Of a stretch of 64,000 bases of DNA, positions 34,626-43,580 are shown one piece after another. The first letter of the stretch is position 1, and every line of letters begins with the position of its first letter. A program made the translations under genes and the position numbers. The stretch lies in assembly GCA_964417555.1 (NCBI GenBank), contig CAYQIM010000058.1, positions 1 through 64,000 of the forward strand, read 5' to 3'. Source of the stretch: CAYQIM01 sp964417555 (GTDB taxonomy: Bacteria > Pseudomonadota > Gammaproteobacteria > Diplorickettsiales > Diplorickettsiaceae). The notes beneath the pieces were generated by a model. It ran no database searches. It had not been told where the DNA came from and was given only the letters and a program-made list of their open reading frames with translations.

Positions 34626-34920
34626 AACGTATCAATTAAGTTATAGCTGACTCTTTTTATACCGCTTGTACCAGGTGCTGGGCAAAAGCAAAAACAACGT
34701 TTATGCACCTATTCAAGAAGAAATTAAATGACGCAGTAGTCTACTAAAAGTCAAATAATGTGTTATAAATTTGATTTTTAAATCTCGGGCTTAGGTAAAA
34801 ACTCTCTTTATTAATATAAACACAATTGGGTCACCCCTGTTCCCAGGGGATTGCCCTTAGTTAAGCTTTCGTCAGACAATGTCCAAAATTCAACTTGCTG
34901 AGTAAATTCAGCCGTTATAT
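34626..34920. other. bamD upstream spacer
   Basis: About 295 bases without a gene. It contains tataccgcttgtacc near 34669, an inverted copy of the dispersed AGTACAAGCGGTATA motif. It also contains a compact hairpin CCCCTG-TTCC-CAGGGG (34834-34849), framed by GGG and CCC, which could end the DUF2892-like transcript or be a repeat. Confidence 0.45.
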
Positions 34921-35136
34921 TTACTCTTTTTTTCTAAATATCTCATTTAGCTTGAACTTTTCTGCCAAAATAGGAATACCACACCACCCTATAATAGCTT
35001 CAATAATAAGAATAACACCCACTAAAAATGCAAATATTTTCCCTAGGCCCAATAAAACGCCAATCAATAAGACAATACCAATGACCAAACGCGAAAGACG
35101 TTCATTGGATTGGATATTGCTTGCTACATTCAACAT
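34921..35136 (-). CDS. small DUF2892-like membrane protein
   Basis: A 71-aa protein with two hydrophobic helices (about 18-34 and 37-55). The N-terminus NVASNIQSNERLSRLVIGIVLL resembles the DUF2892/YgaP membrane domain, where NxGxxDRxLR is followed by two helices. The usual CPLY motif near the end is replaced by WCGIP, keeping one cysteine. In YgaP this domain anchors a rhodanese; here it stands alone. A ribosome site (gaggata) is visible before the ATG. Function unknown. Confidence 0.7.
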   Translation of the reverse strand: MLNVASNIQSNERLSRLVIGIVLLIGVLLGLGKIFAFLVGVILIIEAIIGWCGIPILAEKFKLNEIFRKKE

Positions 35137-35202
35137 AGATAGTATCCTCTATTAAGTAATAATAAAAAGGCATCGCTCCGACAGCATTATAGCGATACTT
35201 CT

Positions 35203-36171
35203 ATGAAAAACACAGCTCAAACCATTAATTGTCAAGTTATTGTCCCTGATCACTTAGCAGGAAAAAGGCTTGACCAAATTTTAAGTGAATTATTTCCAGC
35301 CTATTCCCGATCGCGTTTGCAAAATTGGATACGTAGTCAGCAAATTTTAGTCGACCAAATAATCAGGCAGCCTAAGGATAAAATTAAGGCAGGCGCTTTG
35401 ATTACTATTGCAGCAACACTACCAGAGGAAACAAAGTGGGAAGCACAACCACTCCCACTTGATATCATTTATGAGGATGAAGCTTTACTTATCATTAATA
35501 AACCTCCTGGTTTAGTTGTTCATCCTGCGGCAGGCAATCCTGATAAAACGCTGCTGAATGCCTTATTGCACCATTGTCCACAATTGAAACAACTTCCACG
35601 CGCGGGTATCATACATCGACTTGATAAAGATACTTCAGGATTATTAGTTGTCCCAAAAACCTTAAATGCCCACACTCAACTTGTTAAACAACTTCAAGCA
35701 CGGACCATTCAGCGAGACTATTATGCAGTCGTTCAAGGAGTATTAATCTCGGGTGGAACAATCAATGCCCCCATTGCTCGGCATTCTAAACTTCGAAAAA
35801 AAATGGCAGTCAATGAGCTTAGTGGGAAACAAGCCATTTCACATTATCGCGTCGTTGAACGTTTTCCTTACCATACCCTCGTAAAAGTTCAGTTAGAAAC
35901 GGGACGTACCCATCAGATCCGTGTTCATATGGCGCATATTCATCATCCCATCGTCGGAGATAAAACCTATCGAGGTCGACTTCAATTACCTAAAAAAGCC
36001 AGTGAGGCATTGATAAACTGTTTACACCATTTTCCTAGGCAAGCCTTACATGCTGAGCATTTAAAATTAATCCATCCTATTACTCAACAAACGATTGAAT
36101 GGGAGAAACCTTTACCTGAAGACATAAAAGCGTTAATCCAGTGTTTACGCGAAGATAAATCCCATGCTTGA
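35203..36171 (+). CDS. rluD: 23S rRNA pseudouridine synthase RluD
   Basis: Makes pseudouridines 1911, 1915 and 1917 in helix 69 of 23S rRNA. It is 322 aa with an N-terminal S4 RNA-binding domain (GKRLDQILSELFPAYSRSRLQNWI). The catalytic motif AGIIHRLDKDTSGLLVV has the nucleophilic Asp in HRLDKDTSG (near 140), and the later ETGRTHQIRVHMAHIHHPIVGD block is canonical. It overlaps pgeF by eight bases, the standard gammaproteobacterial rluD-pgeF pair. Confidence 0.97.
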   Translation: MKNTAQTINCQVIVPDHLAGKRLDQILSELFPAYSRSRLQNWIRSQQILVDQIIRQPKDKIKAGALITIAATLPEETKWEAQPLPLDIIYEDEALLIINKPPGLVVHPAAGNPDKTLLNALLHHCPQLKQLPRAGIIHRLDKDTSGLLVVPKTLNAHTQLVKQLQARTIQRDYYAVVQGVLISGGTINAPIARHSKLRKKMAVNELSGKQAISHYRVVERFPYHTLVKVQLETGRTHQIRVHMAHIHHPIVGDKTYRGRLQLPKKASEALINCLHHFPRQALHAEHLKLIHPITQQTIEWEKPLPEDIKALIQCLREDKSHA

Positions 36172-36899
36172 CTTAATAGTTCCTAATTGGCCTGCACCTT
36201 CTTGGATTAAAGCCGTTACGACAACGCGACCTGGTGGGTTTAGTTCCCCACCTTTTAATAGCCTTAACTTAAGTCCAAGCGTAGGAGATAATCTAAATTC
36301 TGTACTTCAGAACCGCCTTCGGTTAAAAAACTCGCTGGGATTAACCCAAGACCCTATCTGGCTTAAACAAGTTCATGGTAATAAAGCGACTTCAGCCATC
36401 TGCGCTTTAACTAATCCTACTGCTGACGCTATCTATGCGCGAGAACCTAATTGTGTTTGCGCTGTACAAACCGCTGATTGTTTACCGCTATTGGTTTGTA
36501 GTCGTAGCCACCCTTTGGTAGCCGCCATCCATGCCGGTTGGAAAGGCTTAGCCCGCCGGTATTATAGAAAATACAATCAAGGAGTTAGACTGTTCTGCCA
36601 ATGATCTCATAGTCTGGCTAGGCCCTGCTATTGGTCCCCAAGCCTTTATGGTAGGAGAAGAAGTCGTCGTAGCATTTGTAGAGCAAGACCCTAGCGCCAT
36701 GACTGCTTTTCAACAAATAGGAAACCAGTGCTGGCTGGCTAATCTCTATCAACTAGCAGAACAACGCTTACACAAGCTAGGAATAAATACCATTTATGGT
36801 GGTAATCATTGTACCTATACCGAGAAAGAGCGATTTTTCTCCTTTCGTCGCGATAAGGTAACAGGTCGTATGCTCAGTCTTATTTGGATTAGCGGTTAA
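36164..36899 (+). pseudogene. pgeF: PgeF (YfiH) with a one-base frameshift
   Basis: PgeF is a copper/zinc laccase-domain protein that edits misincorporated serine out of peptidoglycan precursors. The first frame has TTRPGGFSSPPFNSLNLSPSVGD, WLKQVHGN and the metal-site block QTADCLPLL...HAGWKGLA. It then degenerates to a stop at 36604. The correct frame continues as GIIENTIKELDCSANDL through IGPQAFMVGEEV to NHCTYTEKERFFSFRRD. One surplus C in the CCC run at 36552-36554 explains the break. The repaired protein would be about 245 aa, normal length. Real mutation or base-call error cannot be told apart here. Confidence 0.88.
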
Positions 36900-37053
36900 A
36901 CCGTTCCTTAGTAGTTCAAACCCTTAGCCTATAAAAAATTAATTATTTTGTTTGAGTTCTAGGCGGACCAGACACAGGTTTTATTGTACTTTTCTTGTAC
37001 AATTCCACTCCTTCCCTTATACTTACGTTCAATAAAAAATAATAAAAATAACC

Positions 37054-37694
37054 ATGAATCGCTATTTGTTGGCCTGTCTGTTCGGGCTATTCACTACATC
37101 GCTCTTTGCGGATCCCCTTCCACAAGAACTATCAATAAACAACCCTCTTGATAATAAACGATGGGAGTACTGGTTTACCACAGTTGGATGACCAACAATA
37201 ATATTGGGGCTGTACTAACAGACCAAAATGTCCACTTAAAATATGGAACTATAAATTCGATTGATTTATCTTATCAACTAGCGCCACAAAACCCTTTGCG
37301 TCGTTTTTTTCAGCCGCTAGTAAGTACCGTAGAAATAACAGGAAATATCTCCCAACGACGTGATCCCAACGGCCTGATCTATGAGTTCGACCCTTATTTA
37401 AATTTCCGCTGGAAAAACTTCCCTTGGGACAAGGTCATTACAACAACATTTTCAATGGGTGATGGCCTTTCTTATGCAACCGGGACACCTTTACGCGAAC
37501 AACATGACTCAACTAATAATAATGCAAAACACCTATTAAATTTTTTAGTTCTGGAAGCTAGTTTCGCCGTACCTAAATATCCTGACTTTCAACTTGTCAC
37601 TAGAATTAACCACCGCTGCGGCGCCTGGGGTTTGTTTGGAGCAGGTAATTTAAGCTCTAACGCCATCGGTGTAGGAATACGCTATCTATTTTAA
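37054..37694 (+). pseudogene. outer-membrane barrel protein (PagL/acyloxyacyl hydrolase-like?), frameshifted
   Basis: An ATG at 37054 opens a signal peptide (MNRYLLACLFGLFTTSLFAD) and 45 codons, ending at a stop at 37189-37191. A second frame continues from about 37185 as WMTNNNIGAVLTDQNVHLKYG to an aromatic C-terminus GVGIRYLF. One missing T near 37184 would join them into about 213 aa. Barrel-like strands and the late INHRCGAWGLFG...SNAIGVGIRY resemble the C-terminal part of lipid A deacylase/PagL-type proteins. That family assignment is weak; the usual His-Ser pair reads H-R-C here. Confidence 0.6.
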
Positions 37695-37846
37695 TTTTAT
37701 TTTGCGCCAAAAAGAATATTTTTACTGTAACGCGCAGCCGGATTTACAGGATCAAAGTTTACGTATATGTCAACTAAGTATCGCAGATAAAAACGGCAAC
37801 AAAGCGGTAAACTAAAAGACGGCTTTTCGCGAAAGGTCTAATTTAT

Positions 37847-38080
37847 TTAATTGGCCGGCGCGCTAGGCCCTGAAGGTTTAGTTATCTGTCCCTCTACTAA
37901 CTTCATATCAGCGAGTAGAGAAGGACCTGGCTGTGTTTCTGTCATTTCCTCAACAATTCCTCTAAAAAAACCTGGGTTTGACGAACCAAAATTTTTAACT
38001 TGATTTTCCATTTCAGAAGGCGCAGTGCTAGCTTTATTTCTTCTCGCTTTCTTAATTATATCGCTTTTAACATGTTCCAT
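37847..38080 (-). CDS. hypothetical small protein, 77 aa
   Basis: A hydrophilic 77-aa protein with a basic N-terminal helix (MEHVKSDIIKKARRNKAS) and a Pro-rich C-terminus (GQITKPSGPSAPAN). No signal peptide, no membrane segment, no family I recognise. The start has a modest ribosome site. It lies alone between the broken barrel gene and corB. Its composition recalls small disordered effectors of Legionellales, but nothing in the sequence proves it is expressed. Confidence 0.4.
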   Translation of the reverse strand: MEHVKSDIIKKARRNKASTAPSEMENQVKNFGSSNPGFFRGIVEEMTETQPGPSLLADMKLVEGQITKPSGPSAPAN

Positions 38081-38234
38081 AAGAAAGTTTTTTTTTTACA
38101 AATCCATTTCTATTTTTCCGTTTTGCGTGAACCATTTTATAACCTTAAAAAAAAATTAAAATAAATAAATTCTCATTAAGTATAACAACTATTTATTTTT
38201 TTTCAAAAATTTTTTAAAAAAAGAAATTTTAATT

Positions 38235-39503
38235 TTAAGAGAGTAAAGATAAAACTGGCTTTGGAAATATTTTTACAGTTTTGATTCGGTTATTTTTTAC
38301 AGCAATGACTTCCATTCTTTTATTTTCTAATTGTAGCTCAGTACCCACTTTGGGAATGACTTCAAGCTGTTCGATAATAAGACCGCTTAAGGTTTTAGGG
38401 CCTCGTAAAGGCAAATCACATTTTAATTGGCGGTTTAAATCTCGCAATGAAATCCCTCCGTCCACTAAATAACTTCCATCAGATTGCAGAATAACGGCAC
38501 GACGCATTAAAGCTGTATCTGTGGTAAATTCCCCAACAATTTCTTCTAAAATATCTTCCAAAGTAATCAGTCCTTGGATCTCACCGTATTCATTCACCAC
38601 TAAACCAATACGGTGTTTTTCTCGGCGAAAATTTAATAACTGCGTACTTAATGCGGTTGCTTCTGGAATAAAATGGACTTCTTCAGCCGCTTTAAGCAGT
38701 ACCTCTTTACTTAACTGCTCTTCACTTAAGCTATTTAAAACTCTACGAAAATGTAAAATACCCACAATATCGTCAATAGAACCCCGATAAATAGGTAAAC
38801 GAGTATATTGGCTCTTAATTAATTCTTTTAAAATAATGTCCCAAGGTTCGTTGATATCGATACCTATAATTTCTTGCCGAGGAATCATAATGTCCTCTAC
38901 AGTGACTTTTTCTAATTCTAATACTTTTAATAACATGCTCTGATAATCACTGGGCATATGCCCAGTACTTTCACGAAGCAAACTACCTAATTCTTCACGA
39001 GACAACTGTTCAACCTTTAATTTTGAAATTCTTACACCGAATAAACGCAAGCTTGCATTGGCAATAAGATTCGTTATCCATACGAAAGGATATAAAATAT
39101 GCAATAAAATAATGAGCGGCCATACTGAAAAAAATGCAATCGGTAGTGGGTACAATGTCGCTAAAGTCTTCGGCGCTACTTCGCCAAAAATTAAAACAAC
39201 AAAGGTAAGTGCCAAGGTTGCAAAAAAAACACCCGTTTGTCCAAAGTAATGGACGGCAATCAGTGTCGCCACAGCAGCGGCAAAGATGTCAGCAAAGGTT
39301 CCACATAAAAGAATAACTCCTAGCAAACGATCCGGTCGCTTTAGGAGTTCTTGTACACGTTTCGCTAAATAATGATTATGTCGGACTAAATAACGTAAAC
39401 GGTAGCGGTTAAGCGATAACATAGCCGCTTCTGCCAATGAAAAAAAGACTGTACACAAAAGTAAAGCGACTAATAAAACAATGAGAAATTTAAATGAATG
39501 CAC
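38235..39503 (-). CDS. corB: CorB/CNNM-type magnesium transporter (DUF21-CBS-CorC_HlyC)
   Basis: A 422-aa inner-membrane protein. The N-terminal DUF21 domain (residues 1-185) has four hydrophobic segments with SLAEAAMLSLNRYRLRYL. A CBS pair follows (about 195-320, LEKVTVEDIMIPRQEIIGID and GIVVNEYGEIQGLITLEDILEEIVGE-like), then the C-terminal CorC_HlyC domain (about 335-415). Older names include YfjD and hemolysin. Bacterial CorB proteins export or import Mg2+ and bind ATP at the CBS pair. It lies 15 bases after ypjD in the conserved ffh<>ypjD-corB arrangement. Confidence 0.92.
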   Translation of the reverse strand: MHSFKFLIVLLVALLLCTVFFSLAEAAMLSLNRYRLRYLVRHNHYLAKRVQELLKRPDRLLGVILLCGTFADIFAAAVATLIAVHYFGQTGVFFATLALTFVVLIFGEVAPKTLATLYPLPIAFFSVWPLIILLHILYPFVWITNLIANASLRLFGVRISKLKVEQLSREELGSLLRESTGHMPSDYQSMLLKVLELEKVTVEDIMIPRQEIIGIDINEPWDIILKELIKSQYTRLPIYRGSIDDIVGILHFRRVLNSLSEEQLSKEVLLKAAEEVHFIPEATALSTQLLNFRREKHRIGLVVNEYGEIQGLITLEDILEEIVGEFTTDTALMRRAVILQSDGSYLVDGGISLRDLNRQLKCDLPLRGPKTLSGLIIEQLEVIPKVGTELQLENKRMEVIAVKNNRIKTVKIFPKPVLSLLS

Positions 39504-39518
39504 GTGTAAAAATTTCCT

Positions 39519-39956
39519 TTAAAGCGTAGGCATGAGCAAAATTGCCCCTAAATAAATCCCACCGATTAGACTCACACCAACCAACGTCCAACGAATAACG
39601 ACTTTACCGCGCCAGCCGAAATAGCTTCTCCCGACTAATAGCATTAATAGTACTGACCATGCCAATATTGACAAGAAAGTTTTTTGCCATAATCCTTCTA
39701 AAACAATAGGATGAAATAAAATAAAGCTGCTGGCTAATACTAAAGTCAGTAAAACAATGGCCACAGTAATCAAAGTAAATAGATAGCTTTCCATCACTTC
39801 TAGTGGAGGAAAATAACGGATAAATTCAGTGGCTTGTTTGTGTTTAAGCATCCATTCTTGACTCGCTAACAATAAGGCCTGAAATGCCGCCATACATAAG
39901 ACAATGAATACAAGTGTTGAAAGAAATAAATGAACAAACTGAGTGCAGAAAACCAT
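39519..39956 (-). pseudogene. ypjD: YpjD-like cytochrome c assembly-family protein, 5' truncated
   Basis: The surviving 145 codons match the C-terminal half of YpjD (CcsA/CcmC-like inner-membrane protein). FVHLFLSTLVFIVLCMAAFQALLLASQ is followed by the signature FPPLEVMESYLFTLI, then three more hydrophobic segments including LVGRSYFGWRGKVVIRWT. E. coli YpjD has about 263 aa with four additional N-terminal helices. The 363 bases up to ffh hold palindromic repeats instead of that part. I infer that repeat insertion or deletion removed the 5' half; the ATG at 39956 could still give a short protein. Confidence 0.65.
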
Positions 39957-40319
39957 CGTAAATACCACCCTCAGCTCTAAGCTGATATACCGCTCGTGTG
40001 AAGATACGAGCGAGTTAACTTGAAAGCGCAGTGTAACCGATCATCGGGCTGCTCCAAGCAAAGCTTTTTTATGCTACCCCGCACCTATGAGGTAGATGCA
40101 CGCCCCCTCACAAGACGAAGCACTGGAAAATGCTAAATAGCATTTTCCAGTGTAATTAGGTATAGACCCTTTGCACTTAGAATTTTTGGCGGCACTGCCA
40201 CTCAATTTACCATTTCGCAACCCTTGCCAAAAAGCCCAATTACTGTAAGTATACAATAACAGAATTTTTTAAGTCATTCATTATCACTCCATCAAATCAA
40301 GCACAGAGCAAGTAAAATT
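39957..40319. repeat. ypjD-ffh spacer filled with palindromic repeats
   Basis: A perfect inverted repeat, CACTGGAAAATGCTA (40121-40135) and TAGCATTTTCCAGTG (40138-40152), has only two bases between arms. Near 39988 atataccgctcg starts a copy of the repeat also seen at 3008, and 40056-40074 is identical to 27582-27600. A 60-codon minus-strand ORF here runs through the palindrome and is not credible. The ffh promoter must lie in the last 60 bases. Confidence 0.6.
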
Positions 40320-41675
40320 ATGTTTGATAATTTAACTGCACGTTTAACACAGTCCCTTAAAAATATTCGCGGACAAGGCCGTCTAAGTGAAAATAATATT
40401 AGAGAGAGTCTGCGTGAAGTAAAAAAAAGCTTAATTGAAGCGGATGTGGCTTATCCTGTCGTCAAAGCCATCGTTGAACAAATCCGACAGCAAGCGCTAG
40501 GACAGAAAGTGATGTCCAGCTTAACACCGGGCCAAACCTTTATAAAAATCGTTAATAACACCCTCACTCAAATAATGGGGAAAAATCTCTCAGAATTAAA
40601 TCTTGCCATCTCTCCTCCTGCGGTTATCCTTATGGCTGGTTTACAGGGGGCAGGGAAAACAACTACGGTGGCTAAACTAGCCCTGTGGCTTAAAGAACAG
40701 AAAAATAAATCGGTTCTTGTAACCAGCACAGATATTCACCGCCCTGCCGCCATTTTACAACTTGAAAATTTGGCTCAATCGATAGATGTCAGCTTCCATC
40801 CAAGCGATGCTTCACAATCACCTATTCGCATTGCACAAACCGCTATCGAATTTGCTCGAATTAAAGGAATAGATATCGTCATCATCGATACAGCGGGTCG
40901 TTTACATATTGATGCTGCCATGATGGATGAGATTCGAGCTCTCTATAAAGCAAGCACTCCGATAGAAACCTTATTTGTTCTCGACAGTATGATGGGACAA
41001 GAAGCTGCAAAAACGGCAAAAGCTTTTGATGAAGCCGTGCCATTAACTGGTGTTATTCTCACTAAGCTTGATGGTGATACACGTGGTGGAGCGGCTTTAT
41101 CGGTAAAGTTTACGGTGGGTAAACCTATTAAGTTTATAGGTGCTGGGGAGAAAGTCTCTGCGCTAGAACCCTTCTACCCCGATAGAATTGCTTCACGCAT
41201 TTTAGGAATGGGTGATATTCTTTCATTTGTGGAAGAAGTTCAACGCCATGTTGACCAAAAATCCGTACAAAAATTGAACCAAAAGCTTCAAAAAGGGAAA
41301 AAAATTAATCTTGAAGACTTCTTAAACCAACTTCAACAAATGGATAAAATGGGTGGGATGTCACAACTTCTAAACAAACTTCCCGGCATCAATACGCCAG
41401 CCCTATTAACCTCCGCTAAAAATACCCTTAATGAAAAAGTAACCCACCAAATGAAGGCCATCCTCTATTCAATGACAAAAAAAGAACGTCATTTCCCAGA
41501 TATTATCCAAGGATCACGAAAACAAAGGATTGCTGCAGGTTCTGGCACACAAATCCAGGACGTTAATCGTCTGCTAAAGCAATTTAATCAAATGCAGAAA
41601 ATGATGAAACGCTTTTCTAAGCCAGGAAGTATGAGCCAGCTCCTACAGGGACTACAAAACCAGCCTCCTCGGTAA
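40320..41675 (+). CDS. ffh: signal recognition particle protein Ffh
   Basis: Ffh binds 4.5S RNA and targets inner-membrane proteins cotranslationally to FtsY. It is 451 aa. The N domain (1-90) is followed by the G domain with GLQGAGKTTTVAKLA (about 105-119), DTAGRL and TKLDGDTRGGAALSV. The M domain (about 300-435) has the methionine-rich helices (QQMDKMGGMSQLL, FNQMQKMMKRF) and the RNA-binding GSRKQRIAAGSG. No 4.5S RNA gene is seen in the window. It is followed by the rpsP operon after about 300 bases. Confidence 0.98.
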   Translation: MFDNLTARLTQSLKNIRGQGRLSENNIRESLREVKKSLIEADVAYPVVKAIVEQIRQQALGQKVMSSLTPGQTFIKIVNNTLTQIMGKNLSELNLAISPPAVILMAGLQGAGKTTTVAKLALWLKEQKNKSVLVTSTDIHRPAAILQLENLAQSIDVSFHPSDASQSPIRIAQTAIEFARIKGIDIVIIDTAGRLHIDAAMMDEIRALYKASTPIETLFVLDSMMGQEAAKTAKAFDEAVPLTGVILTKLDGDTRGGAALSVKFTVGKPIKFIGAGEKVSALEPFYPDRIASRILGMGDILSFVEEVQRHVDQKSVQKLNQKLQKGKKINLEDFLNQLQQMDKMGGMSQLLNKLPGINTPALLTSAKNTLNEKVTHQMKAILYSMTKKERHFPDIIQGSRKQRIAAGSGTQIQDVNRLLKQFNQMQKMMKRFSKPGSMSQLLQGLQNQPPR

Positions 41676-41979
41676 GAAAGGGTCTTCTTCCATGGCAGAG
41701 GATGGCTTAAAAGCATCGTTTCTGCGTTGCATGATTCACCTATACCCAGTATGCTCCGTTATGCTACTCGAAAAGCACCCTTTTTATCTCATCCTGACAC
41801 AATTTGCAGACACTCTCTAAAGCCCTTCCCAAATGGTTAAAATTTGAGTAAAATCGCCAGCTTAAATCTATTTTGATTCAACTAGAATTGGACTTAGCGC
41901 GAAAGATTGTACGTCGCCAGGTGAAAGCCGGAGTCCAGCGATTAGACATTTATATTAAATAAAGAGGAAGACCTATTCC
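41676..41979. other. ffh-rpsP spacer with decayed MITE and possible leader structure
   Basis: About 41713-41800 aligns by eye with the reverse strand of the MITE at 54401-54547 (shared tttctgcgtt..., agtatgctccgtta, actcgaaaa, tctcatcct), but the terminal repeats are gone. The last 80 bases, presumably the rpsP leader, have an inverted pair TTGGACT (41888-41894) and AGTCCAG (41932-41938) and a GC-rich segment between them. This might be an operon leader fold. No ORF is credible. Confidence 0.5.
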
Positions 41980-42267
41980 ATGGTGACCATTCGTTTAGCA
42001 CGAGGGGGCAGTAAAAAACATCCCTTTTACCACATTGTTGTAACAGATAGTCGACAACCTCGTGATGGCCGTTATATTGAACGCTTAGGGTATTATAATC
42101 CTATGTCTACAGGCAATGACGTGCCCTTAAAAATTAATGATGAAAAACGAGTTGAATATTGGCTCTCTCAGGGTGCTCAACCATCGGCACAGGTAAAATC
42201 TCTTATTAAAAAGGCCAAGAAAACTGTCTCTGTTAAAAGTACTGACCAAACTGAAACGGCTGCTTAA
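41980..42267 (+). CDS. rpsP: 30S ribosomal protein S16
   Basis: A small-subunit assembly protein of 95 aa. The start MVTIRLARGGSKKHPFYHIVVTDSR is diagnostic. The second half (GYYNPMSTGNDVPLKINDEKRVEYWLSQGAQPSAQVKSLI) is also canonical, with a short lysine-rich tail. AGAGGAAG precedes the ATG. First gene of the conserved rpsP-rimM-trmD-rplS operon; rimM starts 13 bases after its stop. Confidence 0.98.
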   Translation: MVTIRLARGGSKKHPFYHIVVTDSRQPRDGRYIERLGYYNPMSTGNDVPLKINDEKRVEYWLSQGAQPSAQVKSLIKKAKKTVSVKSTDQTETAA

Positions 42268-42280
42268 ATTTTAAGTTTTG

Positions 42281-42787
42281 ATGCGAAAAAAATGGGTTTT
42301 AGTCGGTTCTATAGGGAAGCCTTATGGCGTTAAGGGGTGGGTAAAGGTCAACTCTTATACAGAGCCATCAAGCAATATTTTTCTCTACCAACCGTGGTAT
42401 TTAATAGCTACCGATAAAGCACCCTACACGCTTGAAATACTCCATCATCAGATTCAGAACCAACGCCTCATAGTACAGTTTAAAAACTGCCAAACTCCTG
42501 AAATGGCCGGTCTGCTGACGAATCATAAAATCTATGTCGACCGCCAGCAATTTTCTCCGCTTACTCAGCAAGAATATTACTGGACTGACTTAGAAGGCCT
42601 CAAAGTCTATACCTGCGAAAATATTTATTTGGGAATTGTGCAAACGATCTTTGCTACGGGGTCTAATGATGTCCTCGTGATTGAAGGCAAAAAGCAATTT
42701 CTCATCCCATTTTTGTTAGATAACACGATAAAATCAATCGATTTAGCACAAGAAACGATGATCGTTGACTGGGACCCCGACTTCTAA
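42281..42787 (+). CDS. rimM: 16S rRNA processing protein RimM
   Basis: RimM binds S19 and helps mature the 3' domain of the 30S head. It is 168 aa from the ATG at 42281; a TTG immediately before it is a less likely start. The N-terminal domain has the signature VGSIGKPYGVKGWVKVNSYTEP, and the PRC-barrel domain begins at YYWTDLEGLKVYT (about 98) and ends IPFLLDNTIKSIDLAQETMIVDW. Second gene of the operon; trmD follows after 46 bases. Confidence 0.96.
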   Translation: MRKKWVLVGSIGKPYGVKGWVKVNSYTEPSSNIFLYQPWYLIATDKAPYTLEILHHQIQNQRLIVQFKNCQTPEMAGLLTNHKIYVDRQQFSPLTQQEYYWTDLEGLKVYTCENIYLGIVQTIFATGSNDVLVIEGKKQFLIPFLLDNTIKSIDLAQETMIVDWDPDF

Positions 42788-42833
42788 AAACTAAACAAAA
42801 GACGATGGCTATACAAGCATTTTCAAACATTTT

Positions 42834-43565
42834 ATGGATATTCAAATAATCACCCTATTTCCGGAAATGTTCACTGCGCTAGATTCAAGCATCCCTGGTC
42901 GTGCACAAAAACAGGGACTTATTCAGCTCTCCTATTTAAATCCCAGAGATTATACCCGCGATAAACATAAAACGGTTGATGATAAGCCCTATGGAGGTGG
43001 TCCGGGGATGGTGATGAAATTTCAACCCTTACAAACGGCAATACAGATAGCAAAACAGCAACGTCCAGGCCCTGTTAGTTATTTATCCCCTCAGGGTAAG
43101 CAATTCGACCAAGCCACCGCGCAGCAATTAAGCCAACGCAGCAGTCTTATTTTAATCGCGGGTCGCTACGAAGGCATTGACCAACGACTTATTGATAAAG
43201 AAGTCGACGAAGAATGGTCCGTAGGGGACTTTATCTTAAGCGGAGGGGAACTGGCTGCGATGTGTCTAATTGACGCCATTGTTCGCTTGTTAGAAGGCGC
43301 TCTAGGCGACTCCGAATCTGCCTTACAAGATTCTTTTAGCAGCCCTTTATTAGACTACCCTCATTATACTCGGCCTGCAGAAATAGAAAATCAAGCTGTC
43401 CCTGCTGTTTTACTGGAGGGGAACCATGAAGCTATTTCGCGTTGGCGCTTAAAACAAGCTTTAGGTCGAACCTGGCTACGACGCCCTGATTTACTAAAAA
43501 AGCATATACTTAGCGAACAAGAGCAGGTATTATTGGCTGAATTCATCCATGAGTATAGCGAATAA
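42834..43565 (+). CDS. trmD: tRNA (guanine37-N1)-methyltransferase TrmD
   Basis: Makes m1G37 next to the anticodon, preventing +1 frameshifting. It is 243 aa. SPOUT knot motifs are present: PYGGGPGMVMKFQPL (about 58-72), YLSPQGKQFDQ, the SAM-binding trefoil AGRYEGIDQRLIDKEVDEEWSVGDFILSGGE (about 112-143) and HYTRPAEIENQAVPAVLLEGNH. The start MDIQIITLFPEMF is canonical. Third gene of the operon; rplS starts 15 bases later. Confidence 0.98.
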   Translation: MDIQIITLFPEMFTALDSSIPGRAQKQGLIQLSYLNPRDYTRDKHKTVDDKPYGGGPGMVMKFQPLQTAIQIAKQQRPGPVSYLSPQGKQFDQATAQQLSQRSSLILIAGRYEGIDQRLIDKEVDEEWSVGDFILSGGELAAMCLIDAIVRLLEGALGDSESALQDSFSSPLLDYPHYTRPAEIENQAVPAVLLEGNHEAISRWRLKQALGRTWLRRPDLLKKHILSEQEQVLLAEFIHEYSE

Positions 43566-43580
43566 GATTTGGAGTTAGCG

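Noticed and set aside
34834..34849. GC hairpin upstream of bamD considered as a riboswitch
   Set aside because: Only a 6-bp stem with a 4-base loop and no conserved aptamer-like sequence; treated as spacer structure.
40074..40256. 60-codon minus-strand ORF before ffh
   Set aside because: It is centred on a perfect 15-bp inverted repeat and a dispersed repeat; no protein-like pattern.
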